A stretch of 41,680 nucleotides of DNA from Lingula anatina (taxonomy: Eukaryota > Brachiopoda > Lingulata > Lingulida > Lingulidae). The stretch lies in the NCBI RefSeq assembly GCF_001039355.2, contig NW_019773847.1, positions 545,810 through 587,489 of the forward strand, in the 5' to 3' direction. The notes under the pieces were generated by a model. That model was given only the letters and a program-made list of their open reading frames with translations. It did no database searches and was not told the origin of the DNA. The position numbers and the translations under genes were made by a program. Shown piece by piece: positions 20,232-33,290 of this stretch; position 1 is the first letter of the stretch; the number at the start of each line of letters is the position of its first letter.

Positions 20232-23200
20232 TCAGCTAGATTTTTGTTTTCTGAGCACCTTCCCATCCTTCTTGTTTTTCTTGTCACTTCCTATAAATTT
20301 CCGTGTACTTTCAGGCTGGAAAAAAAGAACATATTATTAATGATATAGTGACACCTAAACATAAGGTTGCAAACTTAATTATTATTGTTACAGTACTAAT
20401 GTATTGTATAAATGTATAAGTATGAATTTCTGTTGCATTTTACAGGCATTTTCAACTTAACTTAACAATATAGATAAAACAGCAGATCTAATCATTTAAA
20501 TAATTTTGATGTTAGCAGCTCCTTCATGATTTCAATTCTATACAATTAACATAGACCTACTCAGCCAACACACACAAAGTTTGACAAAGCCTACCAGAAC
20601 GTGTACATGTATAATGTACAATTGTTAAATCACTAATACATGTATCTGAAATGTAACCATGCAGGTTTGCATTTATATCACATGATACACGCACTATATC
20701 AATGTTATAGCGCTGTGCACTTAGAGCAGTCCAAGTTTTAGAAACACTGGCAGTCTACATTTCTTTGAAATTAATTAATTAACCTTGGTTGAATTTTTTG
20801 ACACATTACCATGTAAATAGCTTGCGGAGAGCATAGAGGCAAGTGTCCAGTGCTCTCTTAAACCCAGCAGGGTGACTTACCCCAGTACGGTATTACATGT
20901 ATACCTGTATATATTCACCTACGCAAAACAAATTTGACAAAGGTGTGACACTGATATCATTAATGTATATGTTTACTTACTGGCAAAATTCTGAATGAGC
21001 ATGTGAGATCCTCTGTTACTATCATCACTGCTGCTGCATTATCAAATTCACCACAGTAGTTTGGAGCACTAAATAAAGTCACCAACTGAAAAAAGTGTAC
21101 CTTGCTTATATTATATTTACACACACATACACACACACACACACACATTGACAATATTTTATGTAAATGTAAAAAGTGTACATTTATATCAATGCATTGA
21201 TAGTACTGGTACTGATAAGCATCAAAATATATTGATTTGTTCAAATATTTTAAAAACCTGTTTCAAAATATACATTCAAAATATGTAAATTTATGAACTC
21301 CTGGTACTGACCTTTCGTTTTTGAAAGAATTGATATCCATCTTCAACTACCTGAAAATTAATATGGATAAATAGATTACAACCAGTTACATTACTAATAC
21401 ATGTATAAAAAACATCAAGAAGCGACCATTTTGGCAAAACCACTTCACAGTCACTGCCTTTTTCAATTCTTTTAAAAAGACCCCAAAAATATTTCTTTCA
21501 ATTAAATGTCTCATTGATGGACAACAGATAAAAAATCAATGCATTATTCATTATCAAACTGTACTATATAGAGACATGCAGAAAACAAAATAAATAATTT
21601 AGACTGGTACATTTCATGCTTCCTGTTCAGCAGTCTTACCTGATGTGCTCTGCATATGAGACTTATATCATGTTTCTTTATGAACCCTCTCACTACATCT
21701 CCACCAAATGTATAGGACACCCCTCTGTCATTTTCTCCCCAGCCTGTGATGTCCTTTAATGGGAAATATTTAAAGGCACTCGGTGAGTGTTAAACCTTCA
21801 TACAGAAAAAAAATCATTTTTCATAGAAATTTCAACAGTTTTCCCTTGTTCACCATGGTAAACCATTTCCTGGAAAACTGTTGAGAAATACATGATCTAT
21901 ATATAAAACCATTTTTTAGTTTCAAATTTTCGAGTCAGCTTTACGTTGTTCTGGAGACGGGGAATTACACTTGATAATAAATAATGAAATTTATTGACAA
22001 TAGCACCGTTTCTTTAGTGATCAGTAACAGGTAACTTACTGCACATATTTAAGAGCAAACTATGCACTGACTTTTCATATAATAAATAAATAAATAAATA
22101 CCTCGTCTGGGTCTGACCACAGTAAATCACAGACAAGCCCATGATCGGGTACATCTATGGGGCGTGCAAGATCCTGAATCTGGTTTTAAAAAACTTTAAT
22201 AAATCAATCACTAAACAAAAACTTCAGAAAATATTTCAAATTCTTTTTTTTTTTTTTTTTTTTTTTTTTTGGCAGTTGCATCAACATTTTTTATTCTGAC
22301 CAGAATAATTTTAATTAAATAATTCTTTTAAAATATTCTATTCTATGATGTTATTTATTCATTTATTCACAGTCCATCAACAATCCAAAATATATCCTTA
22401 ATCAGGTTAATGCATAGAATCTCACACAGCACTGATACAATAAAAATTGATATCAATAAGAAAAACCAACACAAATTACCTGCTCCAAATTTTTGAGATC
22501 AGGAGACAAACCGCCATGCATGCACAGAATGGCACTTTCCACTACAGCAGCTGAATTGAGCAGAATATAAACATTATTTTATCAATCAACACTATGTAGG
22601 GAAACAGCTAGGAAGATATACAATGTGTGATTTTAAAAAATGAAATTAGGAACAGAAGTTTGTATTGTATTTTTGTTATGACCACCATATGTCAGGAATG
22701 TGCTTTTTTTACAATTCAAAGACTGCATCTGAGTAAGTTTAATTTCTCTGCACAGATAAAATAGAAAACTGACTATTCCATAATTAAAATTAATTTTTGT
22801 GCTTCCTTTGTGTGAACATCATTTCTGAAGATATTCTGTTTAACAACTTGATGGACAGAAAGTTTTCCTGTTGCTGTTATTTCTAAAATAACAATTTACT
22901 TTTGATTTTTCAAGCCAATGAACAAACATACGAAAGATTAAGACTAATGAATCTTCACACCAATAAGTCTTTGAAGCAATGAACTTTCACAGTAAAAAAA
23001 AATCAAACTTAAGCGTAGGGAACGCCTAGGTGTAGATTCTAAAAGCAGACATACTGCACACCTGAGGCTGGATAAAAAACATCTTAAAGTATTCCAGGAA
23101 TGCCTGTGACTGGACCTCAATTTTTCCTACTTTCAGCTCATTTCCTTTGACTGTAGGGATGTGCATGTGCAATCATTTAACTTATACCTCATCCACAAAA

Positions 23201-26200
23201 TCTCAGACCTAGTTCATTTCAGGGTCCAATAAACTAAACCTGACTTACTCTTAATGATGTTAGAAACAGTTGTAACCATAAGTTGCCACACAGCATGCCC
23301 CCATTAACAGCTTGAGGTTTCCAAATTCAGTCAAAATGTGTATATGACTGAAAAATACTAATGCTGTGCAAACACCTGCTTGATTGCAGTTAGGACTACA
23401 TACTTATTTTTATTCCAAATCAACCTGACACTATCATTTGAGCTTTTTGTAAAAGGGCAGAACCATGTACAGTTTATATAATAATCTTTCCTGTCAGTTG
23501 ATGTGGAAAATGCTTCGCATCTAAAATTAGTTTGAACATCCAAGAGTACTGAGCTACAGGTACACTCATACTAAAAAAGTACCCCCCATAGTTAAGAATA
23601 TGCCACAGGGCATACAAAATTACATTTTATCACTTTTCAAAGTTTCACTTGGGAACTAGGCCGCTCAGTTCAATTTAATTCAAGCTGGTTTCCCACCTAC
23701 TTACTGAAATTTCTTTCTGAAACTTCTTTTTTATGTAAGCTGGGTAACCCAAATATATATTTCCATACACAATTAAGGTTTCAGTGTTTATGCAAACATA
23801 ACTAATGTGGCCAGCATACATTCATCTATATTTTTTTCAAATCTTTTAAAATGAAATTTCTTTATTTAGTTCCCTTTTATTTTTCAACACTTCACAGGAG
23901 CTCCTCACATGTCATGAGTTCTGCAGTAATGTGGATTCTAAATATGCTCCAATAAATACACGTCAGTTAATTTAAGTATTTCATGTGCAATTATCACTCT
24001 ATTTAATGCTGCCATTCAAACTATTATAAAAAAGAGGTTTAGCAGTCACATGCAACCCCTTTCTAATATTTTTTTAAATAAATTAGTAAATAAATTAAGT
24101 TAATGATTTAAAAAAATGGAGGGTGTGACTGCTAATCCCTCTGTAGTAAGGGTAAAACATGACATCTTTAATTCCGTGACTCAAGGTTAGCACAAGCTTA
24201 CACACTGCATATTGATTTAAGGAAGCCAGAGTAAAAACAACTCAATATGCAAGTTTTTGTTACTAACGATAAAAGGCATGTGATATAAGATGCTTGATAC
24301 TTAAGGCCTGTTCCCAACTGTCATGACCTAACTTAAATATGTACTACTCAATTTGTGTATCCTTCCAGGCTGTCTATTTGCAATTTCTAATTATAAAAGG
24401 CCTCTCTAATGGCAGGTAACTTACACCATTTGGGTGGGACAACAGAAGGATCAAATTGTCTGTAAATGGTTAGAAATCTCAACCAGATGGTTTGCAATAG
24501 GAAATACTCACATTGGGCCAACCCATCTCCTCTGGAAATCAACCTTAATTTTAAAATTCTGAGTACTTCACTCACTACTTACCCTCGGATCCAAAATTGA
24601 TTTTTGATGAGTGAGATTAAGTCGTCCCAAGACTTTTATCCCCTCAACCAATTGTCCATTCTAATTTCTCTATGGTAACTAATGCCCTTCCTTATCACAA
24701 CTGACATAAATTCATAGATTTCTTTTTTTCCCCAAGATATTGATTTGAAACTTCTACAGTAAAACACCCCGAGTTTCAGAGCAATGACAGTGGCTTTCCA
24801 GAAACCAGCACCTGCTGGTTATAGTGGACAGTTTCCTGCAGACCCAGGGTGATTGGAACATGTAAAAGAAGAAAATAAAATGATTCTCCCTTACCCACTG
24901 GTAAACAGTTGAAGCAGTCTGTGAAGGTCTTCCATATCTTAATATTATATCGTCTTTTGCATTCATCATAGAAGCCATAGATTCTGTGAAAAAATAATTT
25001 GTTTTAGTTACTATTACATGTCATTCACTTTATGCTACAATACTTTAATTAAACATGACTGTGCAGGCTTGGTTATTTTTTTAACCAAAACATTAACACC
25101 AAAGCAATGATAACCTGACGAAAAATTAAGATAAATTAAATAATCTGAAGCATTTTGTGAAACCAGTTCATAGAGGCCAAGATGCACAGTAAAATTATTA
25201 CAATATAGAAAGAGAACGCCTGCAGCTTCCAATATAACCCTTTGATTTCAAATGCCTTGGCAAAAATATTGATAAAACCAACCAGGCCTCTCTATCTAAC
25301 ATGATAACACCTTTTTCACATGACCAACACAGACCATTTATAAATCATTCTGACAGATTTATTTCATTATAAAACCTATAATTCAGATCTTAACCTCATG
25401 AGGGAGATGTACATTGTAAGTTTGCCATAAAGCTCTTTGAATTGTCAGTATTTTAATAAAAGTATTGTCAAAGGGTTTGTTTGGCTGGCAACGAAGTACG
25501 TTTTCCCCATGGCATTTAAAGTTAATCTTTGTGCACATGAGTATGCTTCACAACAGAATACCTTTATTTATTTGTGCCTTAAAACAACTGCATGTAAAGT
25601 ATGATTATCCTAAAAAGTAGATTTTTTTCTTTGGACTGAAAAACAAAAATTTTAAACATTTTCACATTCATATACGTGTGTGTGTGTGTGTGTGTGTGTG
25701 AATTAGTGGGTAACAATAAAATGGAAAGGTTACCTGTTGATGCTGGCGCATTCATGATTACCTCTGAGTAGGAAAAAATTGTCGGGGTATCTGATCTTGT
25801 AGGCCAGCAGCAAGCAAATTGACTCCAAGGAAAATTTACCCCTGATACAAAAAAAGAAAATAAAAATGAGGAAAAAATTATAAGATCTTCGGAAAAGATG
25901 TTTTGATGTAAAACATTTAAAATAGTCCCTTATGTAAACAGAATCTCCTTAATGTGTGTGTGTATGTGTGGTTGTGTGTGTGGCTTTACAAGCCTACAGG
26001 CTTAATGCTCATAGGTGTTTTCATTTAAGGTTTAACTCTCTCACATCTGTCATCACAGGCAAAGAAAATGGCACGCATTGAAATGCCAGTATAAATGCAT
26101 CAATGGTGTAATATCTTGAGCATTTCCTTCATGTTCAGAGCATGTGTCCATATGCATATATGATTTTACATGCATACATCATCTTAAATGTGACAGACTT

Positions 26201-28346
26201 ATAGACAACGATATTGAATTTATTGATTTGTAATACGTGATAATTAATTCAAAGGATTAGATCACCAATTCACACTGTAGCTTTGCCAGATTTCTCACTT
26301 CAAATATAGCCAGTGTGCATAAAGACAATGTACAGTACAAGTAAATATAATAAAGATATCATGCTAAAGGCTCAAAATTAACTCATTTTAACATATTATG
26401 CTAATAAACCTCCCTCAGATTATTACATATACAGGGCTACTGCTCCTGATCTGTTGGCACTGGTCTATATAGATCTTTTAACTCGAATAACCAATATTGA
26501 GCTTCTTCTACATGTGGATAAATCAATATGTTCCCAGTGTTGTACTGGGTATAAGTATGCATTAGAGTATTGCCACAGCATCTCGCACCAGAAAATGGCA
26601 CACTGCCTTGTTAAATCAGTTGTCTATTTACAGGATTACAAACAAAGCCTATTAGGACAATATTGATGGGCTGAATCAAGAAACCCTTAGAGAATACTGT
26701 GCGATGATGTTCATAAGGTCAAAATTCAGCATCATAACAGACAATACTTCCAATCCACATACTAAATTTATTATAGAAATTGTTGAGCACATTCACTCAA
26801 ATAACAAGCATGTCATCGCACACATCTGCATGCACACACATCTTGCACACAATCACACACCGATTAATACAAAACAGCCAACATAAGCAAATAACATCTC
26901 TCACTCAATCACTTTGACGTGACATAAAGTTAGGCAATGGAAAAAAAACCACCTAAATGCAACATCAGACAATGTACACAAATAACATTACCTATCCACA
27001 TAATCTCCTAGAAATAGATAATTTGCATCTGGGGGATAGCCACAAGCATCAAAATGTCTCAGGAGGTCCACATACTGGCCATGAATATCTCCTACTACAT
27101 TCACTGGTGCAGACAGCTCCAAGAGCATGGGCTGTTCCATAAAAATCTCCCTGGAAAGTTGACATAATTGCCGGATGTGGGACTCTGGGAGTTGGACCTT
27201 TGTCATGCAAAAAAAAAAAAAGGAAAAAAATGATCAAAACTTTTAAAACAGTCTTGTGCAAATTTTATATTAAGTTGATGTATGCAGGAGACAGAAACAT
27301 AACTCAAATGAACTTTGAAAAAATTATTTAAATTGTGAATCCAGAAGAAGTTTGTAGATATTTTTTCTTTCTTTTTTTCTCTTCTTTCTTTTTTATGAAT
27401 TTATAGTTAGTTGAAGTACTGCAGGGAACTATATACATATAACTCAAAATTTAATGGGGCAATAAATGTTTTATGTTGATATTTATCTAAGGTGTAATTA
27501 TGTTTGCTTATCCAAAGAGTAAATATTCAATGGCCTCTCTAAGTTGTATATAGAAAACTAGTTGCAAACAGAAAGGGTTTGTCCCCTGGATATGTACATT
27601 ATAAAATCTCTCAAATTTAGCTACAACATCAGGTTCAGAATAACCTGAAGGTAATGCAAATATACTTTTCACATGCTACATGTAGCAGAAGCATATAACC
27701 CTATAATGTGGAAATTCAACAGAATCTAGGAATTATTGACGTGTATATTCTCCCTTCAACAAACGCTTCTCCCCTATGTCAATTGCTTCATCAATTATTC
27801 ATTCATCCTTTGAGTAACATATTTAATTCTGTATTGCCGATAATATTACAGACTCTGACCTAAATGGCCGTTTGTCTTGAAGCGTTATTAGATCCAATAA
27901 TAAACTGATATTGCATACGTTTTGAAGAATGCTGGTTATTTAACACAACGTGTTGCCTTATTCCACTCATTGCGAATAAAACTGAATCGCTTTACATTTT
28001 CATGTTTTTCGATTGCCAAACTAGTATGCCACGGATGCCATGAGTAAAAATGCAAGCATTCCTTTTTGTATGCACTATTACACGATATCCAGAAATCAAG
28101 AAGACGATCTTAATTGGAGCGCACGTCAGGTACGTGTTGAACATATAGTTGAACGGTTCTCTTTGCTTAGAGCTCTGCTAAGCAAGCCCTGACTCTTGGT
28201 GCTCGTTTAACCTCCCATGTGAAATGAGGAAACGTGAAAAGTAACATACAAAAGCCTACCTGTTTTCCTGGATGTTCCCTCCCTGCAACCAACTGACTAA
28301 TCACACTGTCGATGTCAAATGGCTTGCTGCTTGTCATCGAAGGCAT
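20232..28346 (-). CDS. Divergent PP1-like serine/threonine protein phosphatase catalytic subunit, ten exons
   Basis: Exons in transcript order: 28260-28346, 26992-27197, 25734-25841, 24895-24983, 22480-22550, 22102-22179, 21640-21753, 21312-21350, 20981-21085, 20232-20315; 981 nt, 326 aa (PP1 is about 330). All introns are GT-AG and in frame. The metallophosphatase core is complete: GDIHGQ (Asp66, His68), GDYVDRG (Asp94), RGNHE (Asn126, His127), HGGLSPDL (His175), RAHQ (His250) and [11 protein letters not shown] (Tyr274, Cys275). Numbering keeps a constant +2 offset from human PP1, so there are no indels through the core. Parts of the RVxF-docking pocket are kept (the Phe and Arg of FFQKR, the Cys and Phe of CSF), with Met290 of PP1 replaced by Thr. 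The tail differs: after FRILP it is a short lysine-rich end, and the CDK-regulated TPPR motif of PP1 is absent. Canonical animal PP1 isoforms are far more conserved, so this is a diverged paralogue. The many introns argue against a retrocopy. PPZ-type phosphatases are a less likely alternative. Confidence 0.93.
21119..21148. repeat. (AC)n microsatellite in the PP1-like gene
   Basis: An ACACAC tract of about 28 bp lies a few tens of bases upstream of the exon 9 acceptor on the minus strand. Confidence 0.9.
22085..22100. repeat. (AAAT)n tract at the exon 6 donor of the PP1-like gene
   Basis: Tandem AAATA units directly abut the donor site: on the minus strand the intron starts GTATTTATTTATTT. 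Confidence 0.8.
22244..22270. repeat. Poly-T run of about 27 bases
   Basis: A homopolymer in the intron between exons 5 and 6 of the PP1-like gene. Its length is likely to be unreliable in the assembly. Confidence 0.9.
22551..24894 (-). other. Large intron 4 of the PP1-like gene
   Basis: This 2.3-kb intron contains no additional PP1-like coding segment that I could find on the minus strand. The 62-aa open frame at 24387-24575 has no family resemblance. It is otherwise AT-rich without obvious repeats. Confidence 0.6.
25676..25700. repeat. (GT)n microsatellite in the PP1-like gene
   Basis: A pure GT tract of about 24 bp lies 33 bp beyond the exon 3 donor on the minus strand. Confidence 0.9.
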
Positions 28347-28980
28347 TGGGCTTCTTTAAAAGTCATCAGCGCTTTCATGACAAATAAATAAACGAGAAAA
28401 CACAATTGCGTATACCACTGATATCAAATAATGAAGCTTGCAAACGTCCCGCACTCTACGTGTCAGTGGCGACTAACATGTATTAAACTGGCAAAATCGC
28501 GGTGGTTGTAGATTACAGTACAGTAGAATGTGGGATTAAACCCACGTGATCTGCGTTGCCATGTTAACCGAAGTCCGACGCGGTGGCTGTGCATTAATGT
28601 TTAACCTGCGACTGAAACGAGCAGCTCCTTATTATTGAAGAGAAATCATTAGGGCTTCGTAGTGGGAAACGGCAATAAAGGTGTCGCGACCTAATCTCAT
28701 CGATTTCCTCCATAACGATACATGCGCGCTGGTATTCAGGTTTGTTGTAAATTCCAATAGCGAATTAAGAAGGTAAACTAAAGCTTCGTGAAACCTTCTG
28801 ACTGCCGTTTGTGGCTATTTTTTCCATTTTGTCAGATCATTGTTATAAATAAAATCTTAAAGAAAAATTTCCGCTGAAAAACAATTGGTCCATTCTAAAC
28901 AAAAGAAAATCCATTAGGCCTACCATCTCTAACCTCTGTGTGTGTATGTGCACATAGGCCTATATCACAATTTGAACAGT
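28347..28980 (-). promoter_or_regulatory. Upstream region and likely promoter of the PP1-like gene
   Basis: The first 300 bases upstream of the start codon are more CpG-rich than the surroundings. They include CACGTGAT near 28543 and, at 28555-28568, GTTGCCATGTTAAC, which matches the RFX X-box palindrome (GTTGCCATGGYAAC) except at one or two positions. No TATA box was identified. The stretch towards 28980 is AT-rich with no feature. Confidence 0.5.
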
Positions 28981-30086
28981 TTTTAAAAAAATAATGCTTT
29001 TCAATTTTTTCATACTAAAAATCGCCTCCTTTGCCTTAAAAAAATCTGCGTACCATATTGCTTGAATGGCCCTGCCTATCTCTTTCCATTGTATAAAACC
29101 CGTAAAAACGCATGCCCCTGCATGCCATCTCAATCGGAAGACGACCCCAAATCGTGTCCAAATGAGGGAACAAATATCCCAAGGCAAATATACACCAAAT
29201 AGATCATTTAAACTGCACATGGCAAGCTCCAAAATAACTACACCAACAGGGCTTCACCTCGCGTAGCTATAACCTTTATTTGTTATAATGAATTGGCACA
29301 CACCCACTTTAGTCGTATAGTCTACAAGAAAACATCAGAAATAGATCTTTATTTAATAAGTTGCAGAGGGATGGCTGAAGGTGTGCCAGCTCTTAGCAAC
29401 AAACAGATTTTACAATCGTCTAACAGCCAGGTTGGCGATGATACGAATGTGCAATCTGTTTGTTTGCATATATCATGTACGCACTTGTGAGAGTTCGCCT
29501 CAGTAAGCTTACGCCACCCGTTACGAAAAGCACTTGATCCAATAAGTTGTCGGCAAAAAATGCACTTTATTCTCTACAAAATACAGAATCCAACCAAGTT
29601 ATCACCTTTTTTAAATCATTGAAAGATACTTGTGCCAAACACTGCTGGATATGAAATTCGGGAATTAAATTATTAAAGCATAACAGAAACTATTTTTGTA
29701 AACAGCAAATAGATCAACATGTTTGTTGTCTTAATTACAATAATAATAATAATGGGAAGGGTATTTTATCAGATTGTACAAAGCAGTAATGTTTTAATCG
29801 CATGGACTTTTCTTATCATATCAGTCGTTAGTGATTATTGCTCCAGAATGACAAAATTTCTTCACTTAATAAACGACAGATCGATTAGTTGATGTCCAAA
29901 TATAATGTTGAGACCGTGTGTGCATATTATCAGTATTTTACAACCCAAAGGCAGATAGTGTGGATTGGTAGATGATGATACGACGATATTGCAACACTTT
30001 AACAATGTTAGATGACGTTGGATTTACAAATTGCAAGACATGACGCACTGAAATACATAAGTAAAGAGATAACGCCTACCCGTAAG

Positions 30087-30158
30087 ACTATTGACCACCT
30101 ATATGCCCATATATATATATATATATATATATATATGGGCATATAGGTGGTCAATAGT
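30087..30158. repeat. Perfect 72-bp palindrome with (AT)n core, in repeat copy 1
   Basis: A 24-bp arm (ACTATTGACCACCTATATGC then CCAT), a 24-bp AT tract and the exact reverse complement of the arm form one uninterrupted palindrome. Copy 2 has the same arms with a longer AT core. Confidence 0.97.
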
Positions 30159-30708
30159 TTTAATGCTCTTAATATCTCACTGCTCTTAATATCTTCAACT
30201 CTTTCATAATTATAGCACTGGCAGATCCAGGATAATTTGAAGGGGGGGGGGGGCGGTCCGCGGATGCGAAGCCTGCGCCCCCCCTTCCCTGGCGTGGGGT
30301 TCGGGGCCCGGTGAAGTGGCCCGAAATTTTTTGGTATTTTAGTGTGCGAACGGTGCCGTTAGGTACGAATTAGAACGAAATATTAACATAAAATATAGGA
30401 TTTATATTAAGATCAAATTGAATTTGAAATAAAACACAGACCACTAAAAGTTAGATAAATACAAAGGAATAAAAGTGTTTCGGAAAGGTTCGGTCTGAAT
30501 AATGGTGCACTGAAGTTAGATAGATTATGTCTTAGCTTTCTGTATGTTCTGGAGGTAATTTAGCTTGTTCTTGTCGTTCTTTATTATTTATTTATTTTTT
30601 AAATTTGCATGGTTCTGTGCACCACTTTTCTAAAGTGACAAGATTTGCTTTTACCAGGGCATCAACATAAAATAAATCAGGAAATATAATTCTGAGTGCC
30701 CTGATCTG

Positions 30709-30902
30709 AAAAGATCCCATTCAGAACAGCGGATTAACTACATGTAGTCCACGGCTCAAATATGGCGACACACTAAAAAGCTTGTCGTCTAATCCACTAA
30801 TAGACACTGAAAAGATTCCCAGCGTGGATTACGTAACAAGCATTCAAGTGGGTCGGCAATATTTGATCCACGGATTAGTTAATCCACTTTTCTGAATGAG
30901 AC
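30709..30902. mobile_element. Fold-back MITE-like element in repeat copy 1
   Basis: Imperfect inverted arms of about 55 bp: the left contains CATTCAGAACAGCGGATTAA and the right contains TTAATCCACTTTTCTGAATG. CCACGG and TCAAATAT are shared in inverted order. The equivalent in copy 2 is at about 38640-38818 and lacks six bases (CATGTA) in the left arm. Confidence 0.8.
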
Positions 30903-31224
30903 CATAAATAAACGTTATTGCATCTTACATCTCAACTACTGCAATATCGTCTGTATGCTATGTATGTGGCAAGTAGGAAGCGTGTTTTCTTCATTGGCAG
31001 CAGGGAAAGGGAATCGTAGCTGTCAGTTACATCTGCTATAAGATACATTTTGGATTTTCAAAACAAAAAATGCACAATGAATGTACAATGGTCATTAAAA
31101 TGTCCCTTATATACTTGTGTATCTATATGTAAGTTGAATAAAAAATTGCAGAGGTGTTTGTTTGTTTGTTTGTTTTCATTTATCTTCATTTTCCTTTTCT
31201 TTTAGCCAGCGTCTAGATTTCAAG

Positions 31225-31496
31225 ATGGGAACCACTTGACAGGCAGTACAAATTACCTACAACCTGTATTGTGGGTTTTCAACGACTGCCACACTGCCCC
31301 AACAAAAATTCCAAAACTATCTCACATCAATTCCAATGTAACTACACTGTAAAAGCTTACATAATCATGTACAATAAGCAGTCATTAATAATGACAGTTT
31401 AATTGAATGAAAAGAAGTGACTTTTCATCGAAAACCTCATTTCAACCTTAAACTTTCATTCTAAGTTCTGTATAATTTACAATCGCCGCGTTCAAG
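31225..31496. repeat. 272-bp segment present only in repeat copy 1
   Basis: It is flanked by a direct TTCAAG (31219-31224 and 31491-31496). At the equivalent site copy 2 has TTCAAG, then seven extra bases TATACAT, then continues. There is no open frame or terminal inverted repeat. It is either an insertion in copy 1 or a microhomology deletion in copy 2. Confidence 0.85.
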
Positions 31497-33290
31497 ACCG
31501 GGTATACATTATGCAAAAGTAGGAACGCATCGTTGACTGCTTTCTGATCTATCCCTGTGGTAGTTATTGATAAAGTGTGAACCTTTGATTTTACTGATAT
31601 TATGAAATTGTCCCTCTCGAAAGCAGCGACATATTTCCTTTCTCTCTTCTTTTTTCCTCCTTGCTAACCCACTAACTCCCTGTACAAACTCTAACATTAG
31701 GTAGACGGGTAGAAATGAAAAGTATTAGATTTAAATTGGGTATGATACATGTACATAGCTTGATAAATATGTGAGGATCAAAATGTCTCTAATTAAACAA
31801 TCAAAGTTGCAATATTTTTATAAAAACATCTTTTAATTTAAATTTAAATGTCTCTACAATTTATATGACAAAAGCTCGGTTTTTGCTAAAGAATGATTTT
31901 TTTCATTCATCGATTTTTCAAAGTCAATAATAGAATAACAACGGGACTTTTCACGCATAAGTACATAATAGTGAAATGCACATGTGTAAAAACATGAAAA
32001 TGTGAGACAATGCAAGACGCTCACGTGCTAAATTTCCGTGCAAGGCTCTGCTCATCATGTTTCGTTCGTATCTATTTCGGGTTGATCGTGATCTAGGGAT
32101 TTTAATAACCAAGGCGGCAAGCATATTTTAGTAAAGTCTAAAACTTAAATTTAAATTTGAGGTGATGAGAGTGAGGTTCTCGAAATAATAGTATGATTAA
32201 TTTTCACCAAATCTGAAAATCGTTGATGTTTCCTTTCTTTTAAAAAAACTTTCCTAGTAGGCCAGACCCCTGATTTTCGGCCATTGGTATCAAAAAAAGT
32301 GATTTTTAGTAAGGCGTTCAGTATGTCTTTAGTGTCCAAATATGTGTGAAAGCATTCTCAATCTGGTAGCTTTTTATGTGCTATCACACCTTTTATAACC
32401 CCAACCCACCGACAACAAGTTTTTTTTTTTTTTTTTTTTTTTTTTGACTGGGGTTAGGGAGAGAAAATGCTTACTATATCAATATGGCAAAAGATATATA
32501 AATGAAAAGTGTTGATTGCCCGAGATAATCCCGTTGTACATTGCTGTAGGTGAGACACAAAGTAACATTGCACTGCATTGCAGTGGCACCCAGTCCATGC
32601 AATCGTGCCGAAAAAATGCAGAGAATGAAAAACATAATATACCCTTTACTTGAAAATGACACGAAAAGGACGACAATGTCTTGTTGTGGGTTAATCATTT
32701 TTTATTTTCTTTTATTCGTTTATATAAGTGCCATGTGAGAAAAAATTTAAAAAAAAACAGCTTTTGGGCTTATAAAACACTTGATAAGCACAATTGTTTT
32801 TTGTCTTGAATCAAAAATTTTAACAAAAAAATATGTAGCAAACTGCCTTATATTTTTCCCATTAAATATTCTGAAGAAATTTCATTGACTTCTTTTGACA
32901 ATGAATTTCAATTCTAAACAATTCATTTCAAGCTTTAATTTACTGAGATCAATATATTTGGCGGTTAATCTTATACTAGCGCACCCTGTGGTAAGAGAGA
33001 ACAAGTTTCCCAGATCAAATTATTTTTTTGTTAAACTTACGGTTGGGTCAGCTGAAAGGGTTCAAAGGTCCATATCATAAAAATTGCAATTGCTGGCTAA
33101 AGGCCTGGTGATAATTACCGATAAGCGTTTATGTCTCAGTTGTATGACAAGTGTAATAAATCAGCCGATGAGATCCACAACTAACATAGCATTGTTTTTT
33201 ATCATATGGTCTTTATATCTCTACATTCAGAAAACTTATGCAGCATGTAATAGGTGAGCATGGTCTAATCGCTGCTTGGACTGGGTTCAT

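Noticed and set aside
24387-24575. 62-aa minus-strand frame in the large PP1 intron
   Set aside because: No PP1 similarity, and the flanking exons already join in frame without it.
28960-29266. Open frames of 90 aa (minus) and 66 aa (plus) preserved in both large repeat copies (also at 36852-37158)
   Set aside because: They recur because the DNA is duplicated. There is no recognisable domain, the frames overlap on opposite strands, and there is no splice or promoter context.
31509-31697. 62-aa minus-strand frame shared with 39143-39331
   Set aside because: Most of the differences between the copies that I could see change the amino acid, which does not suggest coding constraint.
32474-32738. 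Overlapping frames on both strands shared with 40127-40394
   Set aside because: They are explained by the duplication, are low in complexity and overlap one another in several frames.
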